DNA of 64,000 bases from CAWCLK01 sp963796225 (GTDB lineage: Bacteria; Actinomycetota; Nitriliruptoria; Nitriliruptorales; Nitriliruptoraceae), in contig CAWCLK010000009.1 of the NCBI GenBank assembly GCA_963796225.1, positions 62,001 to 126,000 of the forward strand, written 5' to 3'. Under the pieces are notes generated by a model. It made no database searches, was not told where the DNA came from, and worked only from the letters and a program-made list of their open reading frames with translations. Shown in pieces: positions 8,571 to 17,837 of this stretch; position 1 is the first letter of the stretch, and each line of letters starts with the position of its first letter. The translations under genes were made by a program, and so were the position numbers.

Positions 8571-9719
8571 TCAGCGCAGGAACGACGGGATGTCGAGGTC
8601 GTCGCCGTCGTCGCCGGGCTCGGTGGGCTCGGCCGGCGCGGGCTCGGGGCTGCGGAAGACCTCGTCCAGGTCGTCGTCGGACTCGTTGGCCTCGACGGCC
8701 TGCAGGCGGGGACGCGGCTCCTCGGGCGCGCTCTGGCGCACGAAGGCGCCCTCCTGCTCGACCGGGTGCTCCCACTTGTCGAAGCCGGCGGCGATGACGG
8801 TGACCTTGACCTCGTCACCCAGCGAGTCGTCGATGACGGAGCCGAAGATGATGTTGGCCTCGGGGTGGGCGGCCTTGGTGATGACGTCGGCGGCCTCGGA
8901 GACCTCGAACAGGCCGAGGTCGGACCCACCGGCCAGCATGAGCAGGACGCCACGCGCCCCGTCGATCGAGGCCTCGAGCAGCGGCGAGCTGATCGCGCCC
9001 TTGGCGGCCTCGAGGGCGCGGTTGTCGCCACGGCCGGTGCCGATGCCCATGAGGGCCGAGCCGGCGTCCTGCATGACCGTGCGCACGTCGGCGAAGTCGA
9101 GGTTGATCAGCCCCGGGGTCATGATCAGGTCCGTGATGCCCTGCACGCCCTGCAGCAGCACCTCGTCCGCGAGCTTGAAGGCCTGCACGACCGAGGTGTC
9201 GCCGTCGGCGATCTGCAGCAGCCGGTCGTTCGGGATGATGATGAGGGTGTCGACCTCGTCCTTGAGCTCGGCGATGCCCTGCTCGGCCTGCACCGACCGC
9301 TTGCGACCCTCGAAGGAGAACGGCCGCGTGACCACGCCGATGGTCAGCGCCCCGACCTCCTTGGCCACCTGGGCGACCACCGGCGCCCCGCCGGTGCCGG
9401 TGCCGCCACCCTCGCCGCACGTGACGAAGACCATGTCGGCGCCCTTGAGCACCTCGACGATCTCGTCGCGGTGGTCGTCGGCCGCCTGCTTGCCGATGTC
9501 GGGGTTGGACCCCGCACCGAGGCCCCGCGTGAGGTCACGGCCGACGTCCAGCTTGACGTCGGCGTCCGACATCAGCAGCGCCTGGGCGTCGGTGTTGATC
9601 GCGATGAACTCGACGCCGCGAAGACCGGAATCGATCATCCGGTTCACGGCGTTGACCCCGCCGCCACCGACCCCCACGACCTTGATGACCGCGAGGTAGT
9701 TGGTGGGGTTGGTCGACAT
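8571..9719 (-). CDS. ftsZ: Cell division GTPase FtsZ
   Basis: 382 aa tubulin-like GTPase that forms the Z-ring. GGGTGTG is at residues 104-110, the N-terminal VVGVGGGGVNAVNRM nucleotide loop is intact, and the T7 loop (GLINLDFADVRTVM) supplies the catalytic aspartate region. The C-terminus is an acidic linker ending DDLDIPSFLR, the conserved tail that binds SepF/FtsW in actinobacteria. AAGGAGACCCAC precedes the ATG, a strong ribosome site. It has its own promoter about 120 bases upstream. Confidence 0.98.
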   Translation of the reverse strand: MSTNPTNYLAVIKVVGVGGGGVNAVNRMIDSGLRGVEFIAINTDAQALLMSDADVKLDVGRDLTRGLGAGSNPDIGKQAADDHRDEIVEVLKGADMVFVTCGEGGGTGTGGAPVVAQVAKEVGALTIGVVTRPFSFEGRKRSVQAEQGIAELKDEVDTLIIIPNDRLLQIADGDTSVVQAFKLADEVLLQGVQGITDLIMTPGLINLDFADVRTVMQDAGSALMGIGTGRGDNRALEAAKGAISSPLLEASIDGARGVLLMLAGGSDLGLFEVSEAADVITKAAHPEANIIFGSVIDDSLGDEVKVTVIAAGFDKWEHPVEQEGAFVRQSAPEEPRPRLQAVEANESDDDLDEVFRSPEPAPAEPTEPGDDGDDLDIPSFLR

Positions 9720-9792
9720 GTGGGTCTCCTTGCGTGGGTGGTGCGTGCGGGGTGGTTGCCGGCTCCGCCACGCCGTGCTAGCGTGACCCTCA

Positions 9793-9807
9793 ACCTCTAG
9801 TAGAGGT
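9793..9807. repeat. 15-bp palindrome in the ftsZ leader
   Basis: ACCTCTA-G-TAGAGGT, with perfect 7-bp arms, lies between the putative ftsZ transcription start (about 9832) and the ftsZ ATG at 9719. It could be an operator or a short RNA hairpin. No protein is implicated by the sequence. Confidence 0.55.
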
Positions 9808-9839
9808 CTATGTCCGTGTGCCCGAGCGGGTTCCGGGGG

Positions 9840-9868
9840 ACGCTAGACCTGAGGTCGAGGGCCGTCAA
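9840..9868 (-). promoter_or_regulatory. Vegetative (sigma70-type) promoter of ftsZ
   Basis: On the minus strand TTGACG (9868-9863) is followed after exactly 17 bases by TAGCGT (9845-9840). This is a good housekeeping promoter match in an otherwise very GC-rich stretch. It lies in the 194-base gap between ftsQ and ftsZ, the only sizeable gap in the distal dcw cluster, and would allow ftsZ and the genes after it to be expressed apart from the mur genes. Confidence 0.7.
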
Positions 9869-9913
9869 GCCACGGCCCCCGTTCGTGTGTGCACGCTCAT
9901 CCCGCGGGACGTC

Positions 9914-10666
9914 CTACGGCAGCACCACGGGGTGCGACGGGGCGCGGACGTCGATGGCGGACACCTCCCGCCCGTCGAGGTCCTCGATGACCGCCCCGAG
10001 GGCCCGGGCCTTCTCCGCCACGCGCTCGGCGCGCCCGAACCGGACGATCGTGCCGGTCGCGAGCCTGAGGTCGAGCTCGTCGTCGGCACGGGCCACGTAG
10101 GTGGCGACCAGCGACCGCACCGGCCCCGGGAGCTCGGACAGTGCCGCGTGGGCGTTGGCGGCGGCCGGCGCCTCCTCCAGCGTGGCCCCGGGCGACGGCA
10201 GCGAGCCCGTCGCCAGGCGGATCACCGGCAGGCCCGGCTCGCGTCCCCGGGCCACGACCACGCCGTCGCGGTCGACGAGGACGGCCGCGTCGCCACGGCG
10301 CACGACGGCGATGGGTTCGCGTTCGGTGACGGCGATCATCACGGTCAGCGGGTCGAGGCGCGACACGTCCGCGGACCGCACCAGCGGGAGGGCCTCCACC
10401 CGCTCGCGGGCGGCGTCCAGCGGGAGGCGCAGGGTCGAGGTGCCGAGCGGCAGGTCGGCCGCCCGGCGCACGGCCCCGGGTTCCAGACGCTGCGTCCCGC
10501 TGACCTGTACCTCCTCCAGCGCGACCAGGGAGGACCGTTCCACCAGCACGGCCACCACCGCCAGCACGAGCAGGGTCGCCACCAGGATCGTGCGGCGCAG
10601 GCGGCGCCGCCGACGCTGGTCGCGCACCTCTGCCCTACGCGCCGCGATGCGCTCGTCGACCATCAT
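9914..10666 (-). CDS. ftsQ: Cell division protein FtsQ (POTRA-domain)
   Basis: 250 aa bitopic membrane protein of the divisome. A basic N-terminus (RRRRRLRR) is followed by one transmembrane helix at about 25-43 (TILVATLLVLAVVAVLV), then the POTRA domain beginning ALEEVQVSGTQRLEPGAVR and the FtsQ beta domain with LPLVRSADVSRLDP. The start MMVDERIAARR is preceded by a second copy of the same 30 bases 44 bases upstream (see the repeat entry). It follows murB in the usual actinobacterial order. Confidence 0.9.
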   Translation of the reverse strand: MMVDERIAARRAEVRDQRRRRRLRRTILVATLLVLAVVAVLVERSSLVALEEVQVSGTQRLEPGAVRRAADLPLGTSTLRLPLDAARERVEALPLVRSADVSRLDPLTVMIAVTEREPIAVVRRGDAAVLVDRDGVVVARGREPGLPVIRLATGSLPSPGATLEEAPAAANAHAALSELPGPVRSLVATYVARADDELDLRLATGTIVRFGRAERVAEKARALGAVIEDLDGREVSAIDVRAPSHPVVLP

Positions 10667-10711
10667 GGCTGTCCTTCGCGGCGCGCCGCGATGCGCTCGT
10701 CGACCATCATG
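10638..10711 (-). repeat. Duplicated ftsQ start region making a 15-codon leader frame
   Basis: Bases 10638-10667 and 10682-10711 are identical over 30 nt. The downstream copy (minus strand) is the true start of ftsQ. The upstream copy starts at 10710, overlaps the murB stop as ATGA, and reads MMVDERIAARREGQP before a TGA that overlaps the ftsQ ATG (10663-10665). The 44-base offset puts the two copies out of frame. The simplest reading is a 44-bp tandem duplication of the murB-ftsQ junction that left a mini-frame bridging the two genes; misassembly is possible. Confidence 0.75.
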
Positions 10712-11627
10712 ACCGTCCCTCGAACCGTCCCGCCATGACCACCTCCGGGTGCAGGTCCACGCCCGCCTGCTCGGCCACGCGCTGCTGCACGAGCCGGATG
10801 AGGTCGTGGACGTCCTGGGCGGTGGCGCCCGGTTCGGTCACGACGAAGTTCGCGTGCTGGTCCGACACGTGCGCGCCGCCGACGGCGAGCTGCTTGCCCC
10901 CCACGAGGTCGACCAGGCGCCCGGCCGAGTCCCCCGGCGGGTTGGTGAACACGGACCCGCAGCTGGGGTCGTTGACCGGCTGGTGCTCGCGTCGCCACTG
11001 GCGGATCTCGCGGATCTCGGCCTGCAGCTGGTCGGGGTCGGCCGGCGTGAGCTCGAGCAGCGCGGCCACGACCACGGCGTCATCGGGGAGCTCGCTGTGG
11101 CGGTAGCGCAGCCCGAGGGCGTCACGGGTCCACACCTCCCTGTGCCGGGCCCGCAGGCGATAGACCTCGACCTCGACCAGAGATCGAGACATGTCGCTGC
11201 CGTGGGCGCCCGCGTTCATGCGTACCGCCCCGCCGAGCGTTCCCGGCACCGCGGCTGCCCAGGCGAACCCGCCGAGGCCCGCGCGGGCGACCCGCACCGC
11301 CAGGGACGGCAGCGGTTCGGCCGCTCCGGCGTGCACGCGGCCATCCTGCACGTCGACCCCGCGGAAGCCGCGCCCCAGCGTCACGACGATCCCGGGCCAG
11401 CCGGCGTCGGCGACCAGCAGGTTGGACCCGCGGCCCACCACCAGCCACGGGCGGTCGAGGTCGAGGGCCACGCGACCGACGGCTGCGAGGTCCTGGTCGG
11501 TCTCGGCGACGACGTGGGCGGCGACCGGTCCCCCGACCCCGAGGGTCGTGAGGTCACCGAGCCGGGTGTCGGCGGTCACGGTCGACGCGCCGGCGTCCCG
11601 CAGCGCCGAGACCAGGTCGTCAGTCAC
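10707..11627 (-). CDS. murB: UDP-N-acetylenolpyruvoylglucosamine reductase MurB
   Basis: 306 aa FAD/NADPH enzyme making UDP-MurNAc. LTTLGVGGPVAAHVV and VVGRGSNLLVAD are the FAD-binding signatures. The catalytic proton-donor region is NDPSCGSVFTNPPG, with a serine preceding GSVF as in type I MurB, and the C-terminal region ends with HPEVVMAG. GGAGGGG precedes the GTG at 11627, which overlaps the murC stop. The fused murB-ftsQ neighbourhood is normal for actinobacteria. Confidence 0.95.
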   Translation of the reverse strand: MTDDLVSALRDAGASTVTADTRLGDLTTLGVGGPVAAHVVAETDQDLAAVGRVALDLDRPWLVVGRGSNLLVADAGWPGIVVTLGRGFRGVDVQDGRVHAGAAEPLPSLAVRVARAGLGGFAWAAAVPGTLGGAVRMNAGAHGSDMSRSLVEVEVYRLRARHREVWTRDALGLRYRHSELPDDAVVVAALLELTPADPDQLQAEIREIRQWRREHQPVNDPSCGSVFTNPPGDSAGRLVDLVGGKQLAVGGAHVSDQHANFVVTEPGATAQDVHDLIRLVQQRVAEQAGVDLHPEVVMAGRFEGRS

Positions 11628-12996
11628 CGTTCCCCTCCAGGACCCCGAGGAGTGCGGGGCCCACCTGGTTGACGTCGCCGGCGCCGGTGACGAGCACGAG
11701 GTCACCGTCCTCGACCAGCCCGGCCAGCGTGGCGGGCATCTCGCCGAGGTGCGGCTGCCACAGCACCCGTGCGCCGGCGGCCTCGGCCGCGTCGAGCACC
11801 AGGCGCCCCGAGATCCCGGGCTCCGGCGACTCGGAGGCGGCGTAGACGTCCGTGACCACGACGACGTCGGCGGCGGCCGCGGCACGACCGAGCTCGGCAC
11901 CGAAGACGCGGGTGCGGCTGTAGCGGTGCGGCTGGACCACGAGCACGACCCGGCGCGGCTCGCGGGACCGGGCGGCCGCCAGGGTCGCACGCAGCTCGGT
12001 CGGGTGGTGGGCGTAGTCGTCCACGACGGTGACACCGCGGGCCGTCCCGAGGACCTGGAAGCGCCGCGCCGCGCCCGTGAAGGCGCGCAGGCCGTCGGCG
12101 GCGGCGGCAACGTCGACGCCCTCGACGTGGCACACGGCCAGCGCGGCCGTCGCGTTGAGCAGGTTGTGGGCGCCGGGCACCTGCAGCTCGAGCTGGGCGA
12201 CGTCCTCGCCGTCGATGCGGACGCGGCCCCGCCCCGTGCCGTCGACGACCAGCCGGACGTCGGCGCCGGGGGCCTCGCCGTAGGTGAGGACCGGCGGCGT
12301 CGCTCCGGCAGCCAGCTGCGCCGACCCCGGGTCGTCCAGGCAGACCACGGCCACGCCGTCGGGGCGTCGCAGGGACAGGAACTCCTCGAACACGGCGGTG
12401 ATGTCGGCGTCGTCGCTGAACTGGTCGGGGTGGTCGAGCTCGGCGTTGGTGACCACGGCGACATCGGCGGCGTACGAGAGCAGCGACCGGTCCGATTCGT
12501 CGGCCTCGGCGACGAAGCGACCGTCCGTGCCGGCGTGGGCGTTGGTCCCGGCCTCGTTCAGCTGGCCGCCGATCGCGAAGCTGGGGTCACCGCCGGCTGC
12601 CTGCAGCGCGACGACCAACATCGACGTGGTCGTCGTCTTGCCGTGGGTGCCGGCGACCAGCAGCCGCCGTTCGTCGGCCATGAGCGCGGCGAGCAGCGCG
12701 GCCCGGTGCAGCACGGGCAGCCCGTCGCGGCGGGCGCGGGCGAGCTCGGGGTTGTCGGGGCGCACGGCCGTGGACACCACCACCGCCGCGGCGTCGCCGA
12801 TGGCGCTGGCGTCGTGGCCGACGTGCACCTCAGCACCGAGGGCGCGCAGCTCGTCGAGGGTGCGGCTGTCCTTGAGGTCGGTGCCGGAGACGGTGTGGCC
12901 GCGCTGGAGCAGGATCCGGGCCAGGCCGGACATCCCCGCCCCGCCGACCCCGACGAGGTGGACGCGGGTGGGCGTGCGCAGGTCCAGGTCGGTCAT
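11620..12996 (-). CDS. murC: UDP-N-acetylmuramate--L-alanine ligase MurC
   Basis: 458 aa ATP-dependent cytoplasmic ligase adding the first amino acid of the stem peptide. The N-terminal Rossmann motif is HLVGVGGAGMSGLARIL, the ATP loop is AGTHGKTTTTS, and the central domain carries DESDRSL and NAELDHPDQF with the C-terminal DDYAHHPTE block. The ATG at 12996 overlaps the murG stop as ATGA. Length and motifs are normal. Confidence 0.96.
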   Translation of the reverse strand: MTDLDLRTPTRVHLVGVGGAGMSGLARILLQRGHTVSGTDLKDSRTLDELRALGAEVHVGHDASAIGDAAAVVVSTAVRPDNPELARARRDGLPVLHRAALLAALMADERRLLVAGTHGKTTTTSMLVVALQAAGGDPSFAIGGQLNEAGTNAHAGTDGRFVAEADESDRSLLSYAADVAVVTNAELDHPDQFSDDADITAVFEEFLSLRRPDGVAVVCLDDPGSAQLAAGATPPVLTYGEAPGADVRLVVDGTGRGRVRIDGEDVAQLELQVPGAHNLLNATAALAVCHVEGVDVAAAADGLRAFTGAARRFQVLGTARGVTVVDDYAHHPTELRATLAAARSREPRRVVLVVQPHRYSRTRVFGAELGRAAAAADVVVVTDVYAASESPEPGISGRLVLDAAEAAGARVLWQPHLGEMPATLAGLVEDGDLVLVTGAGDVNQVGPALLGVLEGNGD

Positions 12997-14150
12997 GGGG
13001 TTCCCCCGGGTGTGGTCGGCGTGGCGGCACGGACCTGGTCGAGGACCAGGCGGGCCACCTGCGCGGCTGCGTCGCGGCGTCCGAACACGCGCGCAGCCCG
13101 AGCGGCGTCCTTGCGGGCCGACGCGTCGGCGATCCACGGTTCGACGGCGTCCACGAGCCGTCGTCCGGTCAGCTCGGCGTCGTCGATCACCTGCGCCCCG
13201 CCGACCTGTGCCAGGGCCCGTGCGTTGTGCATCTGGTGGTCGCGGGTGGCGTGCGGGTAGGGCACGAGGACCGCGGGGCGACCGAGCGCGGTCAGCTCGG
13301 CGATGGAGGTGGCGCCGGCGCGGCAGACCACGATGTCGGCGGCGGCGTAGGCGTCCCCCATGTCCTCGATGAAGTCGACGCAGCGGACCCGGGGGCCGGT
13401 GGCCTCGGCGCGGGCGCGTTCCCAGGCGGCGGCGGCCTCGCCGTGCAGCGACGCCCCGGCGGCGTGCAGGATCTGCAGCTGGCCCGGCGCCGACCACAGG
13501 CTGTGGGCCTTGACGATGGCGCGGTTCAGCGATCGGGCGCCCTGGGACCCGCCGAACACCAGCAGCGTCGGGATGTCCGGGTCCAGCCCGAAGCGGGTCC
13601 GGGCCTCGGCCCGCCGCGCCTCGAGGTCGAGGGCCAGCATCTCGTCGCGGACCGGGTTGCCGGTGACGACCACCTTGTCGGGGTGGGCGAAGCGTTCGGC
13701 CGAGCCGGGGAAGGTCACGGCGATGCGGTCGGCCCACCGGCCGGCGAACCGGTTGGCGAGGCCGGGCACGGCGTTCTGTTCGTGGATGACCAGCGGGATG
13801 TCGGCGGTGTGGGCGGCGCGCGAGACCGGGAAGCTGACGTAGCCGCCGAAGGTGACCGCGGCCACGGCCTGTTCCTGGGCGATGATCTCGCGGCAACGAC
13901 GGACCGCGGCGAGCAGGCCACCGGGCACCTTGAGCAGCCCGGGCGACAGGCGTCGCGGCAGCGGCAGGGCCTCGACGTGGTGGATGCGGAAGCCGGCGGC
14001 GGGGACGAGCCGGTCCTCGAGCCGGTCGGCGGTCCCGGCGAACACCGCCTCGACGTCGGGCGCCAGCTCGGTCAGCGCGTGCGCCACGGCGACGGCCGGG
14101 AACACGTGCCCGGCCGTCCCGCCGCCGGCGAAGAGGATGCGCGTGGTCAT
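12993..14150 (-). CDS. murG: Lipid II synthase MurG (GT28 family)
   Basis: 385 aa membrane-associated GlcNAc transferase that turns lipid I into lipid II. FAGGGTAGHVFPAVAVA is the N-terminal acceptor/lipid site, TFGGYVSFPVSRAA and IHEQNAVPGLANR follow, and the UDP-GlcNAc site is VVCRAGATSIAELTALG. The ATG at 14150 overlaps ftsW (ATGA). Confidence 0.96.
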   Translation of the reverse strand: MTTRILFAGGGTAGHVFPAVAVAHALTELAPDVEAVFAGTADRLEDRLVPAAGFRIHHVEALPLPRRLSPGLLKVPGGLLAAVRRCREIIAQEQAVAAVTFGGYVSFPVSRAAHTADIPLVIHEQNAVPGLANRFAGRWADRIAVTFPGSAERFAHPDKVVVTGNPVRDEMLALDLEARRAEARTRFGLDPDIPTLLVFGGSQGARSLNRAIVKAHSLWSAPGQLQILHAAGASLHGEAAAAWERARAEATGPRVRCVDFIEDMGDAYAAADIVVCRAGATSIAELTALGRPAVLVPYPHATRDHQMHNARALAQVGGAQVIDDAELTGRRLVDAVEPWIADASARKDAARAARVFGRRDAAAQVARLVLDQVRAATPTTPGGTP

Positions 14151-15367
14151 GCCGTGATCCGTGGGTCGACGTCGTCGCTGTCGGGGTCGCGCGCGATCGA
14201 GACGAGGATGCCCAGGGCGACCAGGGTGGACACCAGGGAGGACCCGCCCGCCGACACCAGCGGCAGGGTCATGCCGGTGATGGGCAGCAGGCCCACGACC
14301 GTGGCGACGTTGATCGTGGCCTGCGCGATGAGCCAGCCGGTGATGCCGAAGGCGACCGTGCGGGCGAAGCCGGACGGGGCGCGACGGGCCACTCGCAGGC
14401 CGAGCACCAGCAGGGCCGCGAAGAGGGCGAGCACGACCAGCGCCCCGATCAGGCCGAGCTCCTCGCCGATGATCGCGAACACGAAGTCGGTCTCGGGGTT
14501 GGGCACGAAGTTCCACTTGCCGCGGCTCGACCCGAGCCCCAGCCCGAACCAGCCGCCGCTGCCGAGGGCGTACAGGGACTGCAGCAGCTGGAAGCCGGTG
14601 CCCGTGGGGTCGGCGTCGGGGTGCAGCCACCCCGTGATGCGGTCGATCCGGTAGGAGGCGGTGAAGGCCAGCCCGGTGGCCAGCAGGGCACCCACGCCGG
14701 CGAAGACGCCGAACAGCCGCATCGGCAGGCCCTCGATGTAGAGGACCAGGGCGATGATGATGCCGATGACCACCGACGTCCCGAGGTCGGGTTCGGCCAT
14801 GATCAGCAGGCCCAGCACGCCGAGCAGCGGCAGGCCGGGCACGAGCAGGTGGGCGAGCTCGAAGGGCGCCCCGTCGCGGGGGCGCTTGCGCTCGTAGACG
14901 TCTGCGAGCCACAGCAGGGCGGACAGCTTGGCGAGCTCGGCGGGCTGGACGACCAGCGGGCCGATGCCGATCCAGCGTGTCGAACCACCGCGGGTCAGGC
15001 CCAGCCCGGGCACCAGCACCATGAGCAGGCCCACGATCGACGCGGCCATCATCACCCAGGACAGCCGCCGCCAGACCCGGTGGTCGACCGAGGACACCAG
15101 CATGAACGCCGGCACGCCGAGGGCGGCCCACGCCACCTGCCGGCGCAGGATGCCGAAGGGGTCGCCGTTCTCGGCGGCGTCGACCACCGACGCGGAGAAG
15201 CTCATCACCAGGCCCACGATGAGCAGCAGGCCCACCACCACCGCGATGGCGGTGGCGTCCTGGCCCCAGGGGCCGCTGCGGTGACGGGCCAGCAGGCGGC
15301 GCACCCGCCCCGTGCCGTCCTGGTCCCGGGCCCCGCCCGACGAACGGGACGTCGTCGCGACACTCAT
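14147..15367 (-). CDS. ftsW: Septal peptidoglycan polymerase FtsW (SEDS family)
   Basis: 406 aa with about ten membrane helices beginning near residue 38. SEDS landmarks are visible: GGSTRWIGIGPLVVQPAELAK, then MAEPDLGTSVV and GSSRGKWNFVPNPETDFVFA, with the GMTLPLVSAGGSSL signature near the C-terminus. The catalytic aspartate of the family lies in the large extracellular loop that contains the PNPETDF block. It follows mraY by 34 bases; murD, which normally sits between the two, is not there. Confidence 0.94.
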   Translation of the reverse strand: MSVATTSRSSGGARDQDGTGRVRRLLARHRSGPWGQDATAIAVVVGLLLIVGLVMSFSASVVDAAENGDPFGILRRQVAWAALGVPAFMLVSSVDHRVWRRLSWVMMAASIVGLLMVLVPGLGLTRGGSTRWIGIGPLVVQPAELAKLSALLWLADVYERKRPRDGAPFELAHLLVPGLPLLGVLGLLIMAEPDLGTSVVIGIIIALVLYIEGLPMRLFGVFAGVGALLATGLAFTASYRIDRITGWLHPDADPTGTGFQLLQSLYALGSGGWFGLGLGSSRGKWNFVPNPETDFVFAIIGEELGLIGALVVLALFAALLVLGLRVARRAPSGFARTVAFGITGWLIAQATINVATVVGLLPITGMTLPLVSAGGSSLVSTLVALGILVSIARDPDSDDVDPRITA

Positions 15368-15401
15368 GCTCGGCTCCCCTCGGCCGTCGTGTGGCGCCCC
15401 G

Positions 15402-16449
15402 TCACGGCGACACCCCGATGCGCCGGATCCACTCGGCGTAGAACAGTCCCAGCCCGACGGTCACGCCGAGCCCCGCGATGATCCAGAAGCGCACCACGAC
15501 GGTGGTCTCGGCCCAGCCGAGCAGCTCGAAGTGGTGGTGGATCGGTGCCATGCGCAGCACGCGTCTGCCGAAGGCCCGGAAGGCCACGATCTGGGCCATG
15601 ACCGAGGTCGTCTCGAGGACGAACAGGCCGCCGAGCACGACCAGCAGCAGCTGGGTGTTGGTCACCATGGCGATGGCGGCCAGCAGCCCGCCGATCGCCA
15701 GGGAGCCGGTGTCACCCATGTAGATGCGCGCGGGCGGGGCGTTGAACCACAGGAACCCCGCGCACGCGGCCAGGGCGGCCACCGCGATCACGGCGACCTC
15801 GAGGGAGTCCTGCTGCTCGATGAACGGGTAGCTGAACGTGTTGCGGAACATCCAGAAGCCCATGAGCGTGTAGCCGCCGAGCACGAGCGTGGACGACCCG
15901 GCCGCGAGGCCGTCGAGGCCGTCGGTGAGGTTCACGGCGTTGGAGAACCCGGCCAGGATCAGGAACACCCAGATGGCGTAGGCCCACGGTGGCAGGTCGG
16001 ACACGAGGACCATCTCGCCGACCACCGAGATGTTGCGCGGGACGTCGGCCACGAGGGGCCCGACCCAGGCGAACACGATCGCGACGATCGCCTGGCCGCC
16101 GAACTTGGCCGTCTTGTTGAGTCCGAGGCTGCGCCGCTTGCGGACCTTGATGTAGTCGTCGAAGAAGCCCACCACGGCCATGCCGACGAACACGAAGATC
16201 ACCAGGCCGCCGGTGGGGGTGAACACGAGGTCGGTGACGTGGCGAGACGGCGTAGCCGATCACGGCCGCCGCCACGATGGCGGTGCCGCCCATCGTGGGG
16301 GTCCCGGCCTTGGTCTCGGCGTGGTCGACCAGGACGTCGTCCCGGATGGACTGGCTGAGGCCGTGGCTGCGGAAGTACGCGATGACCAGCGGGGTGCCGG
16401 CGAGGGCGACCAGCATGGCCAGCGCGCCGGCGATCAGGATCGAGATCAC
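15402..16449 (-). CDS. mraY: Phospho-MurNAc-pentapeptide transferase MraY (frameshifted)
   Basis: Integral membrane enzyme making lipid I. The first part runs from a GTG at 16449 (VISILIAGALAMLVALAGTP) through DHAETKAGTPTMGGTAIV, and the rest (VGFFDDYIKVRKRRSLGLNK, NLTDGLDGLAAGS, FWIIAGLGV) is in another frame. Removing one C near 16240-16244 joins them as GYAVSHVTDLVFTPTGG, giving 349 codons, a normal MraY. The DDYIK metal site and NLTDGLDGL are intact. Since the enzyme is essential, the frameshift is most likely a sequence error. GTGA overlap with murF. Confidence 0.92.
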
Positions 16450-17837
16450 GCGTCGGCCCCTCCGCCCTGGAGGCGGGCACGCAACCCCTCGGTCACGGCT
16501 TCGAGCCCGGCGACGCGGCTGCCCTTGACGAGCACGGCGTCCCCGGCCTCGACGTCCGCGAGGACCTCGAGGGCATCGGCCGGGTCGGCGACGAGGTCGA
16601 CCCGGGGCATGGCGGCGTCGCGGGCGCCGGCCGTGATGGGGCTGGCGTCGTCGCCGACCACGACGAGGTGGTCGAGGATGCTGGCGGCGCGCATGCCGAT
16701 GCGCCAGTGCTCGGTCTCGTGGTCCTCGCCGATCTCGGCCATCACGCCGAGCACCGCGACGCGGCGACCCGGCACCTCCATGGCCTTCAGCGTGTCGAGG
16801 GCCGCGAGCGTGGAGGTGGGGTTGGCGTTGTACGCGTCGTCGAGCACGACCACCCCGCCGACCTCGACCACCGCGCCCCGCCACTGCGACACCTCGGCCG
16901 TGGCCAGCGCGGCCGCGGCCGCGGCGACGTCGGCCCCGGCGGCGCCGGCAGCGGCGAGTGCGCAGAGGGCGTTGCCGACGTGGTGGCGGCCGGCGACGGG
17001 CAGGACGACCTCGTGGTCGCCCCACGGCGTGCGGGCGGTGAAGCGGGCACGAGCCCGGGCGTCGAGGCGGACGTCGGCGGCCGACAGGTCGGCGTCCGGG
17101 CGCCCGTCGCCGGAGACGCGCAGCACCCGTGCGCGGGTGCGTTCGGCCATGGCGGCGACGCGGTGGTCGTCGGCGTTGAGGACGGCGGTCCCGTCGGCGG
17201 GCAGGTCGGCGACCATCTCGCCCTTGGCGACGGCGACCTGCTCGATCGAGCCGAACAGCTCGAGGTGGACGCCGGCGACGGCGGTCACGACCCCGATCGA
17301 CGGCCGGGCGAGCTCGACCAGCGAGGCGACGTGCCCGACCCCGCGAGCGCCCATCTCGACGACGAGGACCTCGGTGTCGGCGCGGGTGGCCAGCATCGTC
17401 AGCGGGACCCCGACCTCGTTGTTGTACGACCCGTGGGCGCCCTCGGTGGGCAGCGACGCCGCACACGCGGCCTTGATGAGGTCCTTGGTCGTGGTCTTGC
17501 CCACCGACCCGGTGATCCCGATCACGACCGGGTCCACGACGTCGCGGACGTGGCGGGCGAGCCGCCCGAGCGCGTCGTCGGTGTCGTCCACCATGACGCG
17601 GGGCAGGTCGGGCAGGTCCCGGGAGGCGAGCACGGCCGCCGCCCCGTCTGCGACGGCGGCCGCGGCGTGGTCGTGCCCGTCCTGCTGCTCGCCGAGGCGG
17701 GCCACGAACAGGGCCGGGGCGTCCAGCGGCAGGTCGCGGGAGTCGGTGGTCACCGCCCCGACCACGAGGTCGGGGTCGGCGTCGACGACGCGTCCGCCGA
17801 CGGCGTCGGCGACCTGGGCGAGGGTGCGGTCGATCAT
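16446..17837 (-). CDS. murF: UDP-MurNAc-tripeptide--D-Ala-D-Ala ligase MurF
   Basis: 463 aa ATP-dependent ligase that completes the stem pentapeptide. The ATP loop is GITGSVGKTTTKDLI, followed by GSYNNEVGVPLTML, VVEMGARGVGHV and DDAYNANPTSTLAAL, all diagnostic of MurF rather than MurE. The start at 17837 overlaps murE by 4 bases. Confidence 0.96.
   Translation of the reverse strand: MIDRTLAQVADAVGGRVVDADPDLVVGAVTTDSRDLPLDAPALFVARLGEQQDGHDHAAAAVADGAAAVLASRDLPDLPRVMVDDTDDALGRLARHVRDVVDPVVIGITGSVGKTTTKDLIKAACAASLPTEGAHGSYNNEVGVPLTMLATRADTEVLVVEMGARGVGHVASLVELARPSIGVVTAVAGVHLELFGSIEQVAVAKGEMVADLPADGTAVLNADDHRVAAMAERTRARVLRVSGDGRPDADLSAADVRLDARARARFTARTPWGDHEVVLPVAGRHHVGNALCALAAAGAAGADVAAAAAALATAEVSQWRGAVVEVGGVVVLDDAYNANPTSTLAALDTLKAMEVPGRRVAVLGVMAEIGEDHETEHWRIGMRAASILDHLVVVGDDASPITAGARDAAMPRVDLVADPADALEVLADVEAGDAVLVKGSRVAGLEAVTEGLRARLQGGGADA

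Noticed and set aside
15402..16449. Two separate genes instead of one mraY
   Set aside because: MraY motifs continue across the break and one base removal restores a normal 349-codon enzyme.
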